A program made the translations under genes and the position numbers. A DNA stretch of 64,000 nt. Origin: Sipunculus nudus. Lineage: Eukaryota > Annelida > Sipuncula > Golfingiida > Sipunculidae. The stretch covers positions 103,679,142 to 103,743,141 of the forward strand of contig CM049306.1 in the NCBI GenBank assembly GCA_026874595.1, written 5' to 3'. Below are positions 26,486-38,784 of this stretch, one piece after another. Position 1 is the first letter of the stretch, and the number at the start of each line of letters is the position of its first letter. The notes beneath the pieces are model-generated. The model did no database searches, had not been told where the DNA came from, and saw only the letters and a program-made list of their open reading frames with translations.

Positions 26486-27473
26486 GGCAGTGTGTTAAAC
26501 CCGGATCCCACTCCGGATCCCGGACCCCAAGAAAAATTTGTAATTCTTAAACTCTCATGGTAATTTGTCCAGATATTTTAGCATAATCTTATCTAAAGAC
26601 ATATTTTATATCATGTTTGGTTAAAACATAAAAAATAGTCTGTTTTGCAACAAAATTTGATAAAAAAAAACCACTTACGGACCCTGGCGCACGGACCTCA
26701 CGGATTACACGGACCCCGTTTTCTCGTTGTTTTACCATTTCTTTAGTACATACATGAATTTCACATCACGTTTAGCCATAACACCCTTGTAATTTATTAT
26801 TGTGTTTGTATCTGTATTTTTAAATTTCTGTCTCAGTTTTTATTCATAATTTTATATTTGCTATTTATTTCATTTGTGTAGCGTTTTAAAAAGTATAATA
26901 ATTAAAAACATTTAAAAAATCATTATTTTGGAACCTGTAGTTGCTTGAATTGCAAGTAATCAACAATTCCTTTCGGTATTTATATTATTGACAACTTTAA
27001 AATTGCATGGTTGTTATGAACGGAGCACGAAACCTGTTGTTATGTGGAAGTGCTCTGATATATCAGTCTCAGGTCCGCTCAACTGTTAGTGCACTTCAAA
27101 TTAAATCTCCCCCACTGTGTCAGCACTATTATATTTTCATTTAAAATAACAAATATTATATTTAGTGTGTGACATGAGTGCTATTTTTGTCCTCTTTTAG
27201 TCATAAATAAAAATATGAGCGGTGGTTACTGGGGTCCGTCAAAATTGAACAGTCGGCAAATTCAAGTAAATGAGGTCCGTCTTCATCGAAATATTTTTGT
27301 AATTATAAATCTTTCAGTGAATCGGTCATTTACAAATGTGTAACATTTAGAGACTTTGCCCTGTCCTTACATCAACAATAGTAGTGGTGTTTTTATCGGT
27401 ATAAATAATGGAAAATGAGGAAATAAGTTTATGTGGTCCGGGGACCGTGGGGTTCAGGTTTTACACACTACCC
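26486..27473. mobile_element. Inverted-repeat DNA transposon, 8-bp target duplication
   Basis: The left end GGCAGTGTGTTAAACCCGGA and the right end (reverse complement GGGTAGTGTGTAAAACCTGA) form diverged terminal inverted repeats of about 45-50 bp. They are flanked by TGCGTTCA (26478-26485) and TGCATTCA (27474-27481), an 8-bp duplication with one change. Inside are several GGACC/GGTCC modules in both orientations and no transposase frame, so it is non-autonomous. The 8-bp duplication fits hAT, P, Merlin or KDZ superfamilies; I cannot choose. Confidence 0.75.
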
Positions 27474-27807
27474 TGCATTCACTACCGCTCGGAAAATTTT
27501 CATTCTTTGAAAGATCCCCCTTTTGAGCATTTTCCTCACGCGAGATCTCCTTGTGCACAATAGACCTTTTCGCTGCGCGGAGGTTGCCTTTTGAGAAGGG
27601 ATCACCAATGGGGATTATTTCGGGCCGGTCACCGCAAATTTAAGAAAAGCCCAGATAGGGCCCCCGGAGAAAAACTTTGTCCCGCCATCAAACACTGTGG
27701 CCATTGTGTTACCAGGCCCGAAGACACAAAGAAAAGAGGCGCCCGCGGGGGAGCAAATATTAAAATTATTAATTATGCACGTAATACGCAAATATTGCAA
27801 ATAAAAG

Positions 27808-27930
27808 TGGGTGGAATCTCTTCGGACAAACCCTGAGCATATGTATGTCAGAAATCATGGCAAACCGTACGGTAGTATCAGAGGAGATACGGAAAATCAC
27901 AAAAATCGCCTTACGCTATTAATATATAGA
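27808..27930 (-). mobile_element. 5' end of a second Helitron copy of the same family
   Basis: This closely matches 25937-26052, including CTTCGGACAAACC, CATATGTATGTCA and the terminal CTATTAATATATAGA followed by T. No matching 3' hairpin/CTAG was found to its left, so it is truncated or belongs to a larger, differently filled element. Confidence 0.65.
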
Positions 27931-27999
27931 TGTTTACATGCATGCTGTGAAAATAAATTCAACAGCACTCACAAGAAAAAAACGTGCAATGGTCAAAGA

Positions 28000-28560
28000 T
28001 GGCAAAATTTAAGGTATTGATTTTATTATAATGCTTATAACTTAAAAAATTTACAAAATTTGGATCTAATTTTGGGTATACAATTGAAACTTAATTGAAC
28101 AAAGTTATATATACTCGGAAGAAAACTCTCTAGCTTAAAAAAAATCATGTTTAGTGGGTAAATATTTTTCCTGATTTTTTTTAAAAAGTGCATTATGTCC
28201 AGGCTCATCACTTCAGGAAATTACACTTAACGAATTTAATTTCTGGTATGTATATAGGAAATATATCAGAAAATACTTCTGGTAAATATTAAGGAAAACA
28301 ATCAGTGGTTTTGATACAAGGCAGTCCTGAAGTGTGATAATAGGATTTTATTGAAATTTGAGGTTTTTCCTTAATTGATCAAAGGAACATAGTCGCGGTG
28401 ACCCAATTTTCGGTTTGGTAGGAGATCTTGGGGACATCTAATAGAATGCCAAATTTTGGATTCGTAGGTCCAACGCTTTCAAAACTTGCCAGTCTAACGG
28501 ACGGACGGACAGCTGGACGGACTGTAGCTTGGTTGACTTATAGTCAGCTGAGCTAAAAAT
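28000..28560 (-). repeat. Hairpin-headed tandem-repeat element (body Y, single unit)
   Basis: The minus strand begins with the head TAGCTCAGCTGACTATAAGT, runs through GTCCGTCCGT-type repeats and continues with text matching 35290-35700 (e.g. CCCCAAGATCTCCTACCAA, and a block on aligned phrases around ACTTCAGGACTGCC). It is a second copy of the 35.2-36.6 kb element with only one body unit. Confidence 0.75.
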
Positions 28561-29884
28561 ATATTACGAAAGGTAGAATTTGTTGCACATTAACATGTGC
28601 ACTTTCAAATGCTTATCTAGCTTCATTTAGTATTTTGTTAAAACTGTTGAGGGGGCAAATTTAATATCAATATCGTAGTTTGATTTAAAAAGCAAATGCT
28701 TACTTAGGCCCCCAATCTAATGTATTTTTCCAGTCATATAAGGCCCTCAGTCTTACTTTACAGCAGAGGGATTTTTCATTTTAATGAGTTTGCGAGAGTA
28801 TTGTTAATTGCTAATACTATATGACATGCATGTTAGAACCTGCCCTTTGCCTTAAAATGCTGGTATATCTGGATCGCATACGCCACGCCCCGTTGCCTTA
28901 AATAGCTGACATATAATCTGGATGGCATACGCCGCGCCTGCCAGGTTACCTGTGTACACATACAGTGCGAGCTCATTAATTAGGTAATTCAAACTAACTG
29001 CTTGGTCTTTGTTCCTCTTGCAGAAAAGAAAACATTCACACACATTTCATGGTACATGACACCCAACAATTTCACAATAAGATGTATAGAAAAAAAAATG
29101 ATTATTACACAAGAAAAGAACAATCATATACACGGGTTTAAAGCAGATCTCATTCAGCTCCTGGTATAACATGCTTCTCATAGACCATTTCACTGTATAT
29201 AATACAAATGAATAGAAATAGGCATGTTGCCATTTTTTTATGCCAGGGATTTTTACAAAACTTTTAAAATATAGTTGAGCATGAATGTGTAACAGGTATA
29301 TAAACTGTTCAATACTTGTACCTTCCCATGTTATAATAAGTTTAGTTGACTAAATGCAAGGTTCTTGGCAAAACCATCCCACACAAGGACTTGTACTTAA
29401 TCAGATTTAACCGAGGTTTTTTTTAAGTAATGGTTGTGTGTGCGAGTAAACACAATCCATGCATGTTTACCATAACAAGACTGCAAAACCAGAAGTCCGA
29501 TCGTGCGCACTTCTACAGGAGAAGAAACATGAAACAAGAAACACATAACAAACCCCATTTTAAAGCTTGAAGTATTTGATTTGTGAAGTTTCATGGTACA
29601 GTAATCAGGTGGTATCAAGCAATGTTTGTTTAGCACCAACGATCGTGCCTGGTGCAAGCTTATTTCAGTTGTGTACAGATATAAGCAAACTTGTTTTTGC
29701 ACGAAATATTGGCATATATATATAATAACATTTAAAGAAGAAAACACTATACTTCTTGTATATTTAACAAGCCTGGTATGTAAATAGGTCCCTTTGACTG
29801 TCTACATATTGTAAGCACTGCCTTTTTGGTAATCCTCACATAAAAATGTAACTGCATGTTCTTGCTGGTATCCAACTTGTTTCT
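28560..29884. other. Spacer and presumed EIF3K 3' UTR
   Basis: A ~50-bp imperfect direct repeat lies at about 28850-28945 (GGCATACGCCRCGCC). The part next to 29885 should hold the EIF3K 3' UTR, but I see no clear AATAAA close to the stop. A 116-codon frame at 29397-29747 looks spurious. Confidence 0.4.
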
Positions 29885-30547
29885 TCATTTTGAAGTCGCC
29901 ATTATACCTGCCACAGTTTCAAACGTAATTTTTTCAGTGATGTTTTTACTTTTGATGTTTTCCTCTTGGTTAGTAATGTGGACATCATGACCATGTTCCT
30001 GCCAGCCGTACTTTTGGATCCACTGTCTCACTGCAGACTCTGGGATTCCACCAAGAAGCTCCTGTAGTTGTCCTCTTTCAATTGTCTGATATGTGATTGA
30101 CACGACGTGGCAGATAAATTTCCTTATGGAATCCTCAAATCCTGATATCCCCACAATGATGTCTGGGTACTCTCTAATTATATCCCAAAATTGCTTGAAT
30201 TTACACACCTCCAGACATTCAGCCAGTTCATTTATCTTCACCAGTGGTTCTTCTGTCAGCCTTACTGTATCTATGAGACATTTGCAGAGAGTGAAGTCTG
30301 TGTGCGGCAGGTTTGTCAATGCCTTCAATAAGATCTGGGCTGTCACCGAAGTCTGGAAGTACATCGGATTGAACTGGTACAACTTCAGGACTGCTAAATT
30401 TGCTTCCAAATCATAAGTGTTTTCCCGGGCCTCCATTTCAATGTACCTCTCCAGAGTTGCAAGATTTTCAGGGTTATACCTGTCTATTCCTCTTAAAAGA
30501 CTGGCAACATTCGCACGCATTGCTTCTGCCATTTTTGACGGGTGCAT
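29885..30547 (-). CDS. EIF3K: Eukaryotic translation initiation factor 3 subunit K
   Basis: EIF3K is a small non-core subunit of eIF3, which binds the 40S ribosome and organises translation initiation in the cytoplasm. The frame gives 220 residues from the first ATG. A second ATG five codons on (30532) gives 215 and begins MAEAMRANV, like the usual family start, so I prefer it. Recognisable conserved stretches are GIDRYNPENLATLERY, DLEANLAVLKLYQFNP, TNLPHTDFTLCKC and FEDSIRKFICHVV, followed by the winged-helix end with WIQKYGW. Length agrees with the ~218-residue animal protein. The whole gene is one exon with no frame damage. It could be the true gene after intron loss or an intact retrocopy. 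An ETS-type site lies just upstream. Confidence 0.96.
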   Translation of the reverse strand: MHPSKMAEAMRANVASLLRGIDRYNPENLATLERYIEMEARENTYDLEANLAVLKLYQFNPMYFQTSVTAQILLKALTNLPHTDFTLCKCLIDTVRLTEEPLVKINELAECLEVCKFKQFWDIIREYPDIIVGISGFEDSIRKFICHVVSITYQTIERGQLQELLGGIPESAVRQWIQKYGWQEHGHDVHITNQEENIKSKNITEKITFETVAGIMATSK

Positions 30548-30641
30548 GTGTTTTCAACCTCCACGCATGGCTTAATATCTGTTGGAGCCTTGATAGAAAT
30601 ATAGATATATTTTCTGTGTGGAGAATGGTCTAGACTAAAAC

Positions 30642-30649
30642 CCGGAAGT
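30642..30649 (+). promoter_or_regulatory. ETS-type site upstream of EIF3K
   Basis: CCGGAAGT lies about 95-115 bp before the EIF3K start codons. ETS sites of this form are common in promoters of housekeeping and ribosomal/translation genes. The role here is inferred. Confidence 0.5.
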
Positions 30650-30841
30650 CGAATGTTGGATGCCAAGTCGGAACAAGCCGGACCTCCATGCCATAACATA
30701 TTCCAACAGAGGAATCAAAATATATGTGCATTTTCAGCGCAAATGACGTATTAGTGTTAACAAATATATTTTACACATATAATGAATTTAATATTATGTG
30801 AACCGCTCACCTTCCTATATATTCAACAGAAATACAATTTT

Positions 30842-30905
30842 TTTATATTGTATTGTATTGTATTATGATATATTATATTATATATTATATTATATTATGT
30901 TCCTT
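30842..30905. repeat. TATTG/TATTA microsatellite
   Basis: Degenerate TATTG and TATTA pentamers upstream of EIF3K. Confidence 0.8.
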
Positions 30906-30965
30906 GTATTGCGTACATGTGAGATACCCTAAGCCTACGAGAAATATTTATTTAAGATAGATAAT

Positions 30966-31004
<39 letters not shown>
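30966..31004. repeat. (AT)n microsatellite
   Basis: Uninterrupted AT dinucleotides over about 38 bases. Confidence 0.9.
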
Positions 31005-31007
<3 letters not shown>

Positions 31008-31418
31008 TTAGATAATCAAATAAATAAATTTGTTCGTGACATTCGTAAACTTAATTTACTTCTATTTGGGATATCTTTTTTTAGAATTGCTACTTTCAAC
31101 TACAGCTTACATATAGCATATAGATGAAAGTAAAATATTAAACACGGACTTCTGTCCACGGAGTCTTGTTGTGGTAACAGACACACGTGGACTAACTGTG
31201 TTTACTCTCACGTAAACCATAACAAAGTATAAAACAGATGATCGAATTGTCCATGTGCCGAGATGGTTTTCTTGGAAACTTTTCTATTCAGCCAAAATGG
31301 AGTAATAGTGTAAGATAATTGTAACGGGGTCGTAAAAGAGTGTTCGGGGAGATGTTGGTCTCTCTTTCTCTCTCGAGAAAGAAACTTAATGACGCCAAGT
31401 GGTGGTGCATAAGTTTAC

Positions 31419-31794
31419 TACAAGACAATAGAGACAAATGTTGAAATGGCGTGCTGCCACAACGAACAGTATGAGCGGAATCATTATAACGTGTTAATAC
31501 ACATGCGGAAATAATACATTAAGAAAACAGTCGCATGTTTGTATTTTATGCGTTAGAAAAACTAAAGTCGGGTTTCGGAGAGAGTAAAAGTAACGTTTAA
31601 GCTCGAGAGCAAAACTGAGTCAATCTTAAAAGTTACGTCAAAGCATATATTTAGAGACCTTTTAGAAAAGACAGTTATAAAGGTAGTTAAAAATAAGAAA
31701 CCTTTAACATTATGAAAAATGATAACTCACTTACAAGACAATAGAGACAAATGTTGAAATGGCGTGCTGCCACAACGAACAGTATGAGCGGAAT
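31419..31794 (+). repeat. 63-bp exact direct repeat pair
   Basis: 31419-31481 and 31732-31794 appear identical (starting TACAAGACAATAGAGACAAA, ending GAGCGGAAT), offset by 313 bp. The 250 bases between are unrelated. There is no coding sequence. Confidence 0.85.
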
Positions 31795-32794
31795 GCCGTC
31801 TCCACGGCTAGATTTCCCGCTCTTACCTACTCTATTGTTATGTAAAACATGACCAAATCTGAAGGGGGAACCCTGGCCTAGAATAAGCAGAAAAATAAAG
31901 CAAATCCCTGAGGGAGAACTCAGGAAACGAATCGAAGGAGTTTGGTCGGTGAACCAAGGTCGGCGAACTAAACGAGTTTAAGGTAGACCCGTTACATAAT
32001 ACACATATTATTGCAAATGAATATTTACCTTTTAAATGAAATATAAAATGACATGCAGGATCGTTGTAGCTTACATAAAGAACTACGAAAGAATACAAAT
32101 TACTGGCACCTTAGTTTCAAAGAGTACAGAATAATGGGGATAAACTGGAAACTTTTATTTTATCCGTATTTTTTAGTAGCCTTAGAGCAAAGACCGTGTT
32201 AATTTAATGTATTTAAATGATGAAAACTTAATCATAAAAAATAATAATATTTGATTATCTACGATTTAATATAATGATGCCAAAGAATATATAGACTTCG
32301 TAATCTTACTTAATTGTAAATATAACGAGAAATTTTCTAATAACATAATTAAATTTAATACTTCACTGAAAACTCCCAAATCTATTGTGATTCATCTGTT
32401 GGCAGGTGGGCAGAATGGGATCCGAGTTTCCGTCAGAGTTGGTATCCAAGGTCTCACTGCCGACATCCAGGTATTTTTCCGTACCGCTCGTGTGGCCGCT
32501 TCCAATAACAGGACATGACAGACAATTCACCTTGAAGAAGGAAATACCGCGCATTCGGAGAGTGATCTCCAATCAGGGCCAGGAAACCTTAGGGTGTTAA
32601 GTATGTGTGTACTTTATTGTAAAAACTATTGTAAATAGTGGGTGATTCTTTAATTACATGATTTGCCAGGGGCGATAATTGAGGTAATTAGTGAAAGGTG
32701 GGGGGGGGATCATCCTGTCAACGGGTCAGTCTAACGAAATGTCTTGAGGTCCGGACCCGGACGCATGGCCCCAGAACGTAAGGTCCAGAGGGTT

Positions 32795-33296
32795 TTGAGG
32801 GTTAATTTTTCAGGGATAATTTTTGTTAAGCATACACATCCTCCAAGCACTTCGCGCCTTGACGTCAAAAAAGCTTAAAAAAATTCACCCTCAGCCGTTT
32901 GTTAACTGCCACTTAAGCGTACTCTGTCTCGCACTTCCCAAGGACAAGGTGAAGTCACAGGTTTATTTGTAAACCCTAACCCTCAAAATACACCAAATAT
33001 ACGTGGGATAGCTGTGATCCTTGTCATACAAATGCGAAGAGGGCGCAACACAACATAAGTGAATGACATAGGCAGGACATGTGCACAAAAGCTAAATGGT
33101 GTAAACAAGTAGTTAGTAGAGGGAGGAATCATGACAAATACGACAAATTGAAATGGTGAAGAAAGGATAAATTATACATTATTATGGGCTAAGATAAAAG
33201 TGAAAAGGCTATAGGATACAATTAACATACACTTAACATGCATCCGTTGTGGATACAAGAGTCCTGAACTGTAGGCACTAATTCTACAGTCGCACC
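32795..33296 (+). mobile_element. Dispersed repeat, copy 1 (partner at 59709-61613)
   Basis: Shares with 60042-60435 the order GAGGGTTAATTTTT, CACTTCGCGCC, GACGTC, GTTTGTTAACTGCC, GACAAGGTG, GAATGACRTAGGCAGGACAT, GGAGGAATCATGA and TATAGGATACMATTAAC. Its right end (about 33268-33296) matches 61582-61613 in degenerate form. The left inverted end of the partner is not seen here. The partner carries a later insertion that this copy lacks. Confidence 0.75.
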
Positions 33297-33454
33297 AAGT
33301 CGTTTTATGTGTATGCAAGGATTCTTTAGTCGGACCAATAGGGATAAGTAGGCCTACATACAGACATCAGCATTATGATTAATAATCTGTGCAATTTATG
33401 GGTAATCTTTAAAAGTTATAGGCCTACATGCAATAAGAAATTTATTAAGAAAGC

Positions 33455-34840
33455 CCATTTTTAGCACAGCTGACTGTAAGTCATCTGAGCTAAAGCGATC
33501 ACCCTTTGTCCGCCATCCCTCCGGCTATCTGTCCGTTAACAGGACACAAATCGTAACGACTGGACCAAGAATCTTCTCTCTTGACATGCAGGGAGATCCA
33601 TGAAAAGTCTCCTTGGAAACCTAAATTCGGTCTCTGTTACCCGGATTCTTCGAGCTATGGGGCTCTGAAGTACCCCCCCCCCCCCCAGGAATAATAGAAA
33701 ATTTGATACAAAAGCTCCAGTATCTGAACAAATAATGAATTGATAACAATGATTCTTTGCATGGATATTGGTCATGGAATGTTTCATCAGTTTCTGCAGA
33801 CTGGTGGCGCTACCTGTATTTTTTTTTTTATTTTCATGAATTTTTTTCTTTATTTTTGAGACCTTGAGATGCGGTCATCTGTTAACAGGGCACAAATCAT
33901 AACAACTGGACCTAGAATCTTCTCTCTTGACATGCCGGAAGGCTGATGAAAAGTCTCCATGGAAACCTGAAATTAGGTCTCTGTTACCTATAAACTCTGA
34001 GCTTTGGGGCTCCAAAGTACCCCCCAGAATAATGGAAAATTTGATACAAAGCTCAAGTATTGGAACAACTTATGCATTGATCACCATGATTCTTTGGATA
34101 GATATTGATCATGGAGTGTTTCATCAGTTTTTGCAGACTGATGGCGCTACCTATATTTTTAAAATTTTTTTTACGATTTTTTTTCTTTTTTTTTATACCT
34201 TAAAAAATTCGATCATCTGTTAACAGGGCACAAATCTTAAAGACTGGACCTAGAATCTTCTCTCTTGACATGCAGATAGGCCCATGAAAAGTCTCCTTGG
34301 AAACCTGAAGTTAGGTCTCTGTTACCCATAAACTCTTGAGCTTTGGGGCTCTGAAGTACCCCCCAGAATAATAGAAAATTTGATACAAAACACAAGTATC
34401 TAAACAACTATTGCATTGATCACCATGATTTTTGCATGGATATTGATCATAGAATGTTTCATAAGTTTCTGCAGTCTATTGGTGCCACCTGTATTTTTTT
34501 TATTTTTACGAATTATTTTCTTCATTTATGAGACCTCTTAAGATGTGGTCATCTGTTAATATGGCACAAATTGTAAAGACTGGACCTAGAATCTTCTCTC
34601 TTGACATGCAGGGAGGCCCATGAAAAGTCTCTGTTGTCTCTGTTACCCATAAATTCTGAACTATTAGGCTCTGAAATACCCTCCAGAACAATGGAAAATT
34701 TGAAACAAAAGCTCAAGTATCTAAACAACTATTGCTATGATCACCATGATTCTTTGAATGGATATTGATCATGGAATGTTTCATCAGTTTCTGCAGTCTG
34801 GTGGTACCACCTGTATTTAATGAAGAGGTGCAGCCTCCTG
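33455..34840 (+). repeat. Hairpin-headed tandem element (body X, ~340-bp units, ~4 copies)
   Basis: The head GACTGTAAGTCATCTGAGCT lies at 33470-33490. It is followed by CCGTT and units anchored on GTTAACAGGGCACAAATC at 33535, 33881, 34219 and 34556 (spacings 346, 338 and 337). Each unit carries CTAGAATCTTCTCTCTTGAC, GGGGCTCTGAAGTACC, GAATGTTTCATCAGTTT and a TGGYGCYACCT block. An inverted copy of the same body lies in an LRGUK intron at 54290-55185. A C-run (about 15) occurs at 33672-33687. There is no coding sequence. Confidence 0.88.
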
Positions 34841-35209
34841 ACAATCAGTTCTGGAATAATTACAACCCATCCACACATATTTCAGATTAAATGTGAAAAG
34901 TAACCATAATTCAGATACTTTGAATGAATATCTGAAAAAAAAAATCATTAAAATTTGTAATAATTGGGTTTTGATTATGGTTTATCTTGCCATAAAAAAG
35001 TGATTCATTGTATAATTTTATATGTTATCAAACGTACACCAAGCAGGCCATCTTTCCACTGTAAAAATAAACCCTATCAATTAATCTGTGTTAGAATTTC
35101 AAATTTTGTAACTCTGTGCAATACCCTCTCGATTTATAAATTAATTTTAAAAAATAAGTGTTTATAAAATTTCAGGTTCATTTTGGTTTAAATAAATACA
35201 TGTATTTCT

Positions 35210-36620
35210 AATTTTTAGCTCAGCTGACTATAAGTCATCTGAGCTATAGTCGTGGTCCATTGTCCGTCGTCCGTCCGTCCGTCCGTATATGTGGCACGTT
35301 TTGAAACCGTAAGACCTAGGAATCCAAAATTCGGCATAATGTTAGATGTCCCCAAGATCTCCTACCAAGCGGAAAACTGGGTCTTTGCAACTTCGTTCCT
35401 TTGAGAAATTAAGGAAAAACCTCAATTTTTTTATTAAAAACCTATTTTCACACTTCAGGACTGCCTAATATCAAAACCACTCATCTGTTTTTCCTCATAT
35501 TTACCATAAATATTCCTCTATATAGTTCCTATGTACATGCCAGAAATTATGTCTGTATTATTTAATTTAAAAAAGTTATGGGCCCAAACATAATGCATTT
35601 TGTAAAAAATCAGGAAAGATATTTGATCACTTAACACAAAAAAATTTAAAGCTATCGACCTTTTTTCCAGTAATATAACTTTAATTAATCAAAATTAAAT
35701 TGTACACCCAAAATTAGATGAAAATCTTTTAAATTTTCTAAAATATTAATAAAAATAAAAAATTGGTACCTTAAATTTTGCCCAACTTTGACCATGGCAC
35801 GTTTTTTTCCTGTAAGTACTGTGGATTTAATTTTCACAGCATGTTTTTGTTAGCATTTCAACTGTTAACACCAAAAATTTGAAACCAGTTGATCAAAAAC
35901 TGTAGATTTTAATAAGTTTTCAAGCACCATGTAACATATTGTTTACATCAAGCTAGTGTTATGCAGTTTGCAAGAGCTCAGCTCCCCAGCTTCAGCTCTT
36001 AGTTCCTTAAATTCGGCATACAGTTAGATGTCTCCAAAATCCCCTACCATGCCAAGAATTTGGTCACTAGGACTTAATACCTTCGAGATATTAATGAAAA
36101 ACTTCATTTTTCCATTAAAAACCCATTGTTACACTTCAAGACTGCCTAATATCAAAACCACTGATCTGACTTTAATCATAAATAATATACATATTTTTCA
36201 TTCTCTATGCACATGCCAGAATGATGTCAGTATTGCGTAATTGTTTTAGGTTATGGGCCCAAACATAATGCACTTTGTAAAAAATCAAGAAATATATTTA
36301 CTCCCTTAACAAGGGCATTGCTGAAGCTAGAGATTTTTTTGTCAGGGATGTAACATTATTTAATCAAGATTCAATTGAATACCCAAAATTAGTTCTGAAT
36401 TTTTCAAATTTTATAAGTTATTAGTATAAATATAAAATTAGTACCTTAAATTTTGCCCAACTGTGACCATGGCACGTTTGTGTCCTGTGAGCACTGTTGA
36501 TATAATTTTCATATCATGCACACATTAGGATTTCAGCTTTTTAGTTTAGAAAGCTGAAAGAAATTGGCCAAAAATTGTAGCTTTTATTAATGTTTTTTAT
36601 GAGACCCTGTCAGACTTTGG
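35210..36620 (+). repeat. Hairpin-headed tandem element (body Y, ~681-bp units)
   Basis: The head TAGCTCAGCTGACTATAAGT...CATCTGAGCTA at 35215-35245 is followed by GTCCGTCCGTCCGTCCG. Two long units follow, anchored on AATTCGGCATA at about 35329 and 36010. Shared blocks include CACTTCAGGACTGCCTAATA/CACTTCAAGACTGCCTAATA, ATGGGCCCAAACATAATGCA and CTTAAATTTTGCCCAACT. It is related to 28000-28560 on the other strand. Confidence 0.85.
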
Positions 36621-38738
36621 CTCTCTCCAGCCCCTCTTGAGTCACCTGTATGTTGACCTTGTTGACCTTTCATCAAATTATGCACGCTTGAGGCGAGGCA
36701 TACAGGAATCCAGGCAGCTTATGGCCAGCCACAGTTGATCCAGGTGTCCAACCCAACTCATCTAGTAGTTTTAACCAACAACATAACAATAAACAATAAA
36801 TTAATAAATTTTTATTGGTTTTTAATAACAAATTAAAGAAAAATAGAAAAGGAATTTGTTAGTTTATAATAACAGGAAATTAACTTGCAGTTCCTGATGA
36901 TATAAGAATCTTGTATCGATGGGTAGAATGTCAAATATTCCAAATAACACCATGCAGTCACCTATGGCATTTTTCAGTTCAATTTAAATGATAAAGAAGT
37001 AAATCATATTATTCATTACTAATCATTAGGGATTATATGAAGGAAATTAATGATAGACAAAGATGCAGTTGATAATATTAATCTAGATTCCTACTGTGTC
37101 TAGTGTGTACATTGATGTGAAATTGGTCCAAAATGAATTTTTTACAGTTATTTTTTAATATAAATAAAAGCCATAAAACCAGGTACTTATGATCATTATT
37201 TAAATGTGTGAATTTTGTATATTCTGGATTCTCAACATCATTGGTTGGTGAAACTGAATAAATACCAGACATGGTGTGAATACTTTGTAATTGTATTTAA
37301 ATACGAATATGATTATGTACTCCATTATATGTTTCTTCATAAAGAATAGGAATTCAGGTAAAAATGAAAGTATATGAATACTCGTGCAAATACTTTCAAA
37401 ATGTATTCATGAATGCATTCATGAATATATTCATTAATATTATTTTAATAATCATATCAGTTATATTTCATTTAAAAAAATCATATGATTCTCTTATTAT
37501 TTTTTATAAAAATTATATTTGGGACAATATTTGTAATTTTTTTTAATAAATAGTTAAACTCTTATATTATATGTTCTGCTTATAAGTTATATGGCCAAGT
37601 CAAAATCTGTGTGACAATAGTACTCCATTTGTTAATAAAATAAATGAAATCAATCCTCTTCCCTGTCTCCAAAGGTACTATCAAAATCATACATAAGCTA
37701 AACAACAACAACTCATAATACAGCTTATATAAATTTATTACCACACAAAACCAGCATGTGCCTCATTTCTAAATAATATTTTTTTATCATATATGACAGC
37801 TGAGCGTCGTGACCCATAGGTCCCTTGTTATCAACTTCTACAGATATTAAGATATATTTAATGAGATATATAAATTTGATTTTAATTAAAGAGTTTATAT
37901 TAAAAGATGCAGAAAAAGTACATTGATAATATTAGGAGAATATTTGGTTTGGATTTGGTTGTTTTGTAGTATCAAGCATGACCCATTCATTTAGGAAAAG
38001 GCCCATTATAAGTGTAAACAGAACCCTGGAGTGTAGTGATCCCATGCCACGATCAGTTCATAGCTCACATCAGTGTCCATCTTTATGCTGTTGGAGAGGC
38101 TTGACATAGTCTAGAATTCCACTAGGAACCATTTATTTTCATTGCATTTTCACTGCATAAAAGTGAGACAAAGTGTCTAAACTTCCTGTATTATGGTACA
38201 AGCATTTTGGACTGTCAATTCATTTTGAAAATAAATACCATGGTAAATCATCCTGAATAGCACCTGACCAGCATGGACAATTGTCTGCACTGGTCTGGCA
38301 CTATATGTATATATTCATAAATTGCATCTCCCCTAAAAAAACAGAATAGAATTCTACAGATGTACATAGTGTCTGGTTAAGCTAACATTAAAATTGAGGA
38401 AGTTACCTCCAACAAAAATATATAAAATGAAACACAGGACATTCGATGTTAAATTATATGGGTTGAATGTCTGATACTCAAAAATTTAACTCATATTTCA
38501 GGTTTCGTGGAAAATATGTTTAGCTTTTTACATATAATTTAGTCATTTTCAAATTTATGTTTCAAAGGAAAAGGTTCTTGCCAATCAGTTATTTGATAGA
38601 AACATCCTGCATGAGCCCTTCCGATTTACTTATCACCCAATGCATAACACAGATCAAGCACATCAGCTGATATTAAGTTTAGGTCTGATGTTGCTTTTAA
38701 CAAAAAAACAATTTCAGGTCTTCCTTTTGTCTTTGCAG
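36620..38738. other. Spacer upstream of MRPS33
   Basis: AT-rich, with short GTTGACCTTTC-type text at about 36640 and direct repeats of ATGAATGCATTCATGAATAT at 37405-37435. A first untranslated exon of MRPS33 probably lies here, but I cannot place it. Confidence 0.4.
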
Positions 38739-38784
38739 GCCCTGTTGTGACAAGGGGTTATAGTTGAACACAAAACAAAAGACA
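38739..38784 (+). other. MRPS33: 5' UTR part of MRPS33 coding exon 1 (putative splice acceptor)
   Basis: A pyrimidine-rich CTTCCTTTTGTCTTTGCAG ends at 38738, a good acceptor 46 bp before the ATG. This suggests an upstream non-coding exon. Direct transcription through here is the alternative. Confidence 0.5.

Noticed and set aside
29397-29747. 116-codon minus-strand frame downstream of EIF3K
   Set aside because: No family resemblance or splice context; it sits in presumed 3' UTR or spacer.
32970-32990. AACCCTAACCCT telomere-like text
   Set aside because: Only two units, embedded in a dispersed repeat and also seen at about 60205; not an interstitial telomere.
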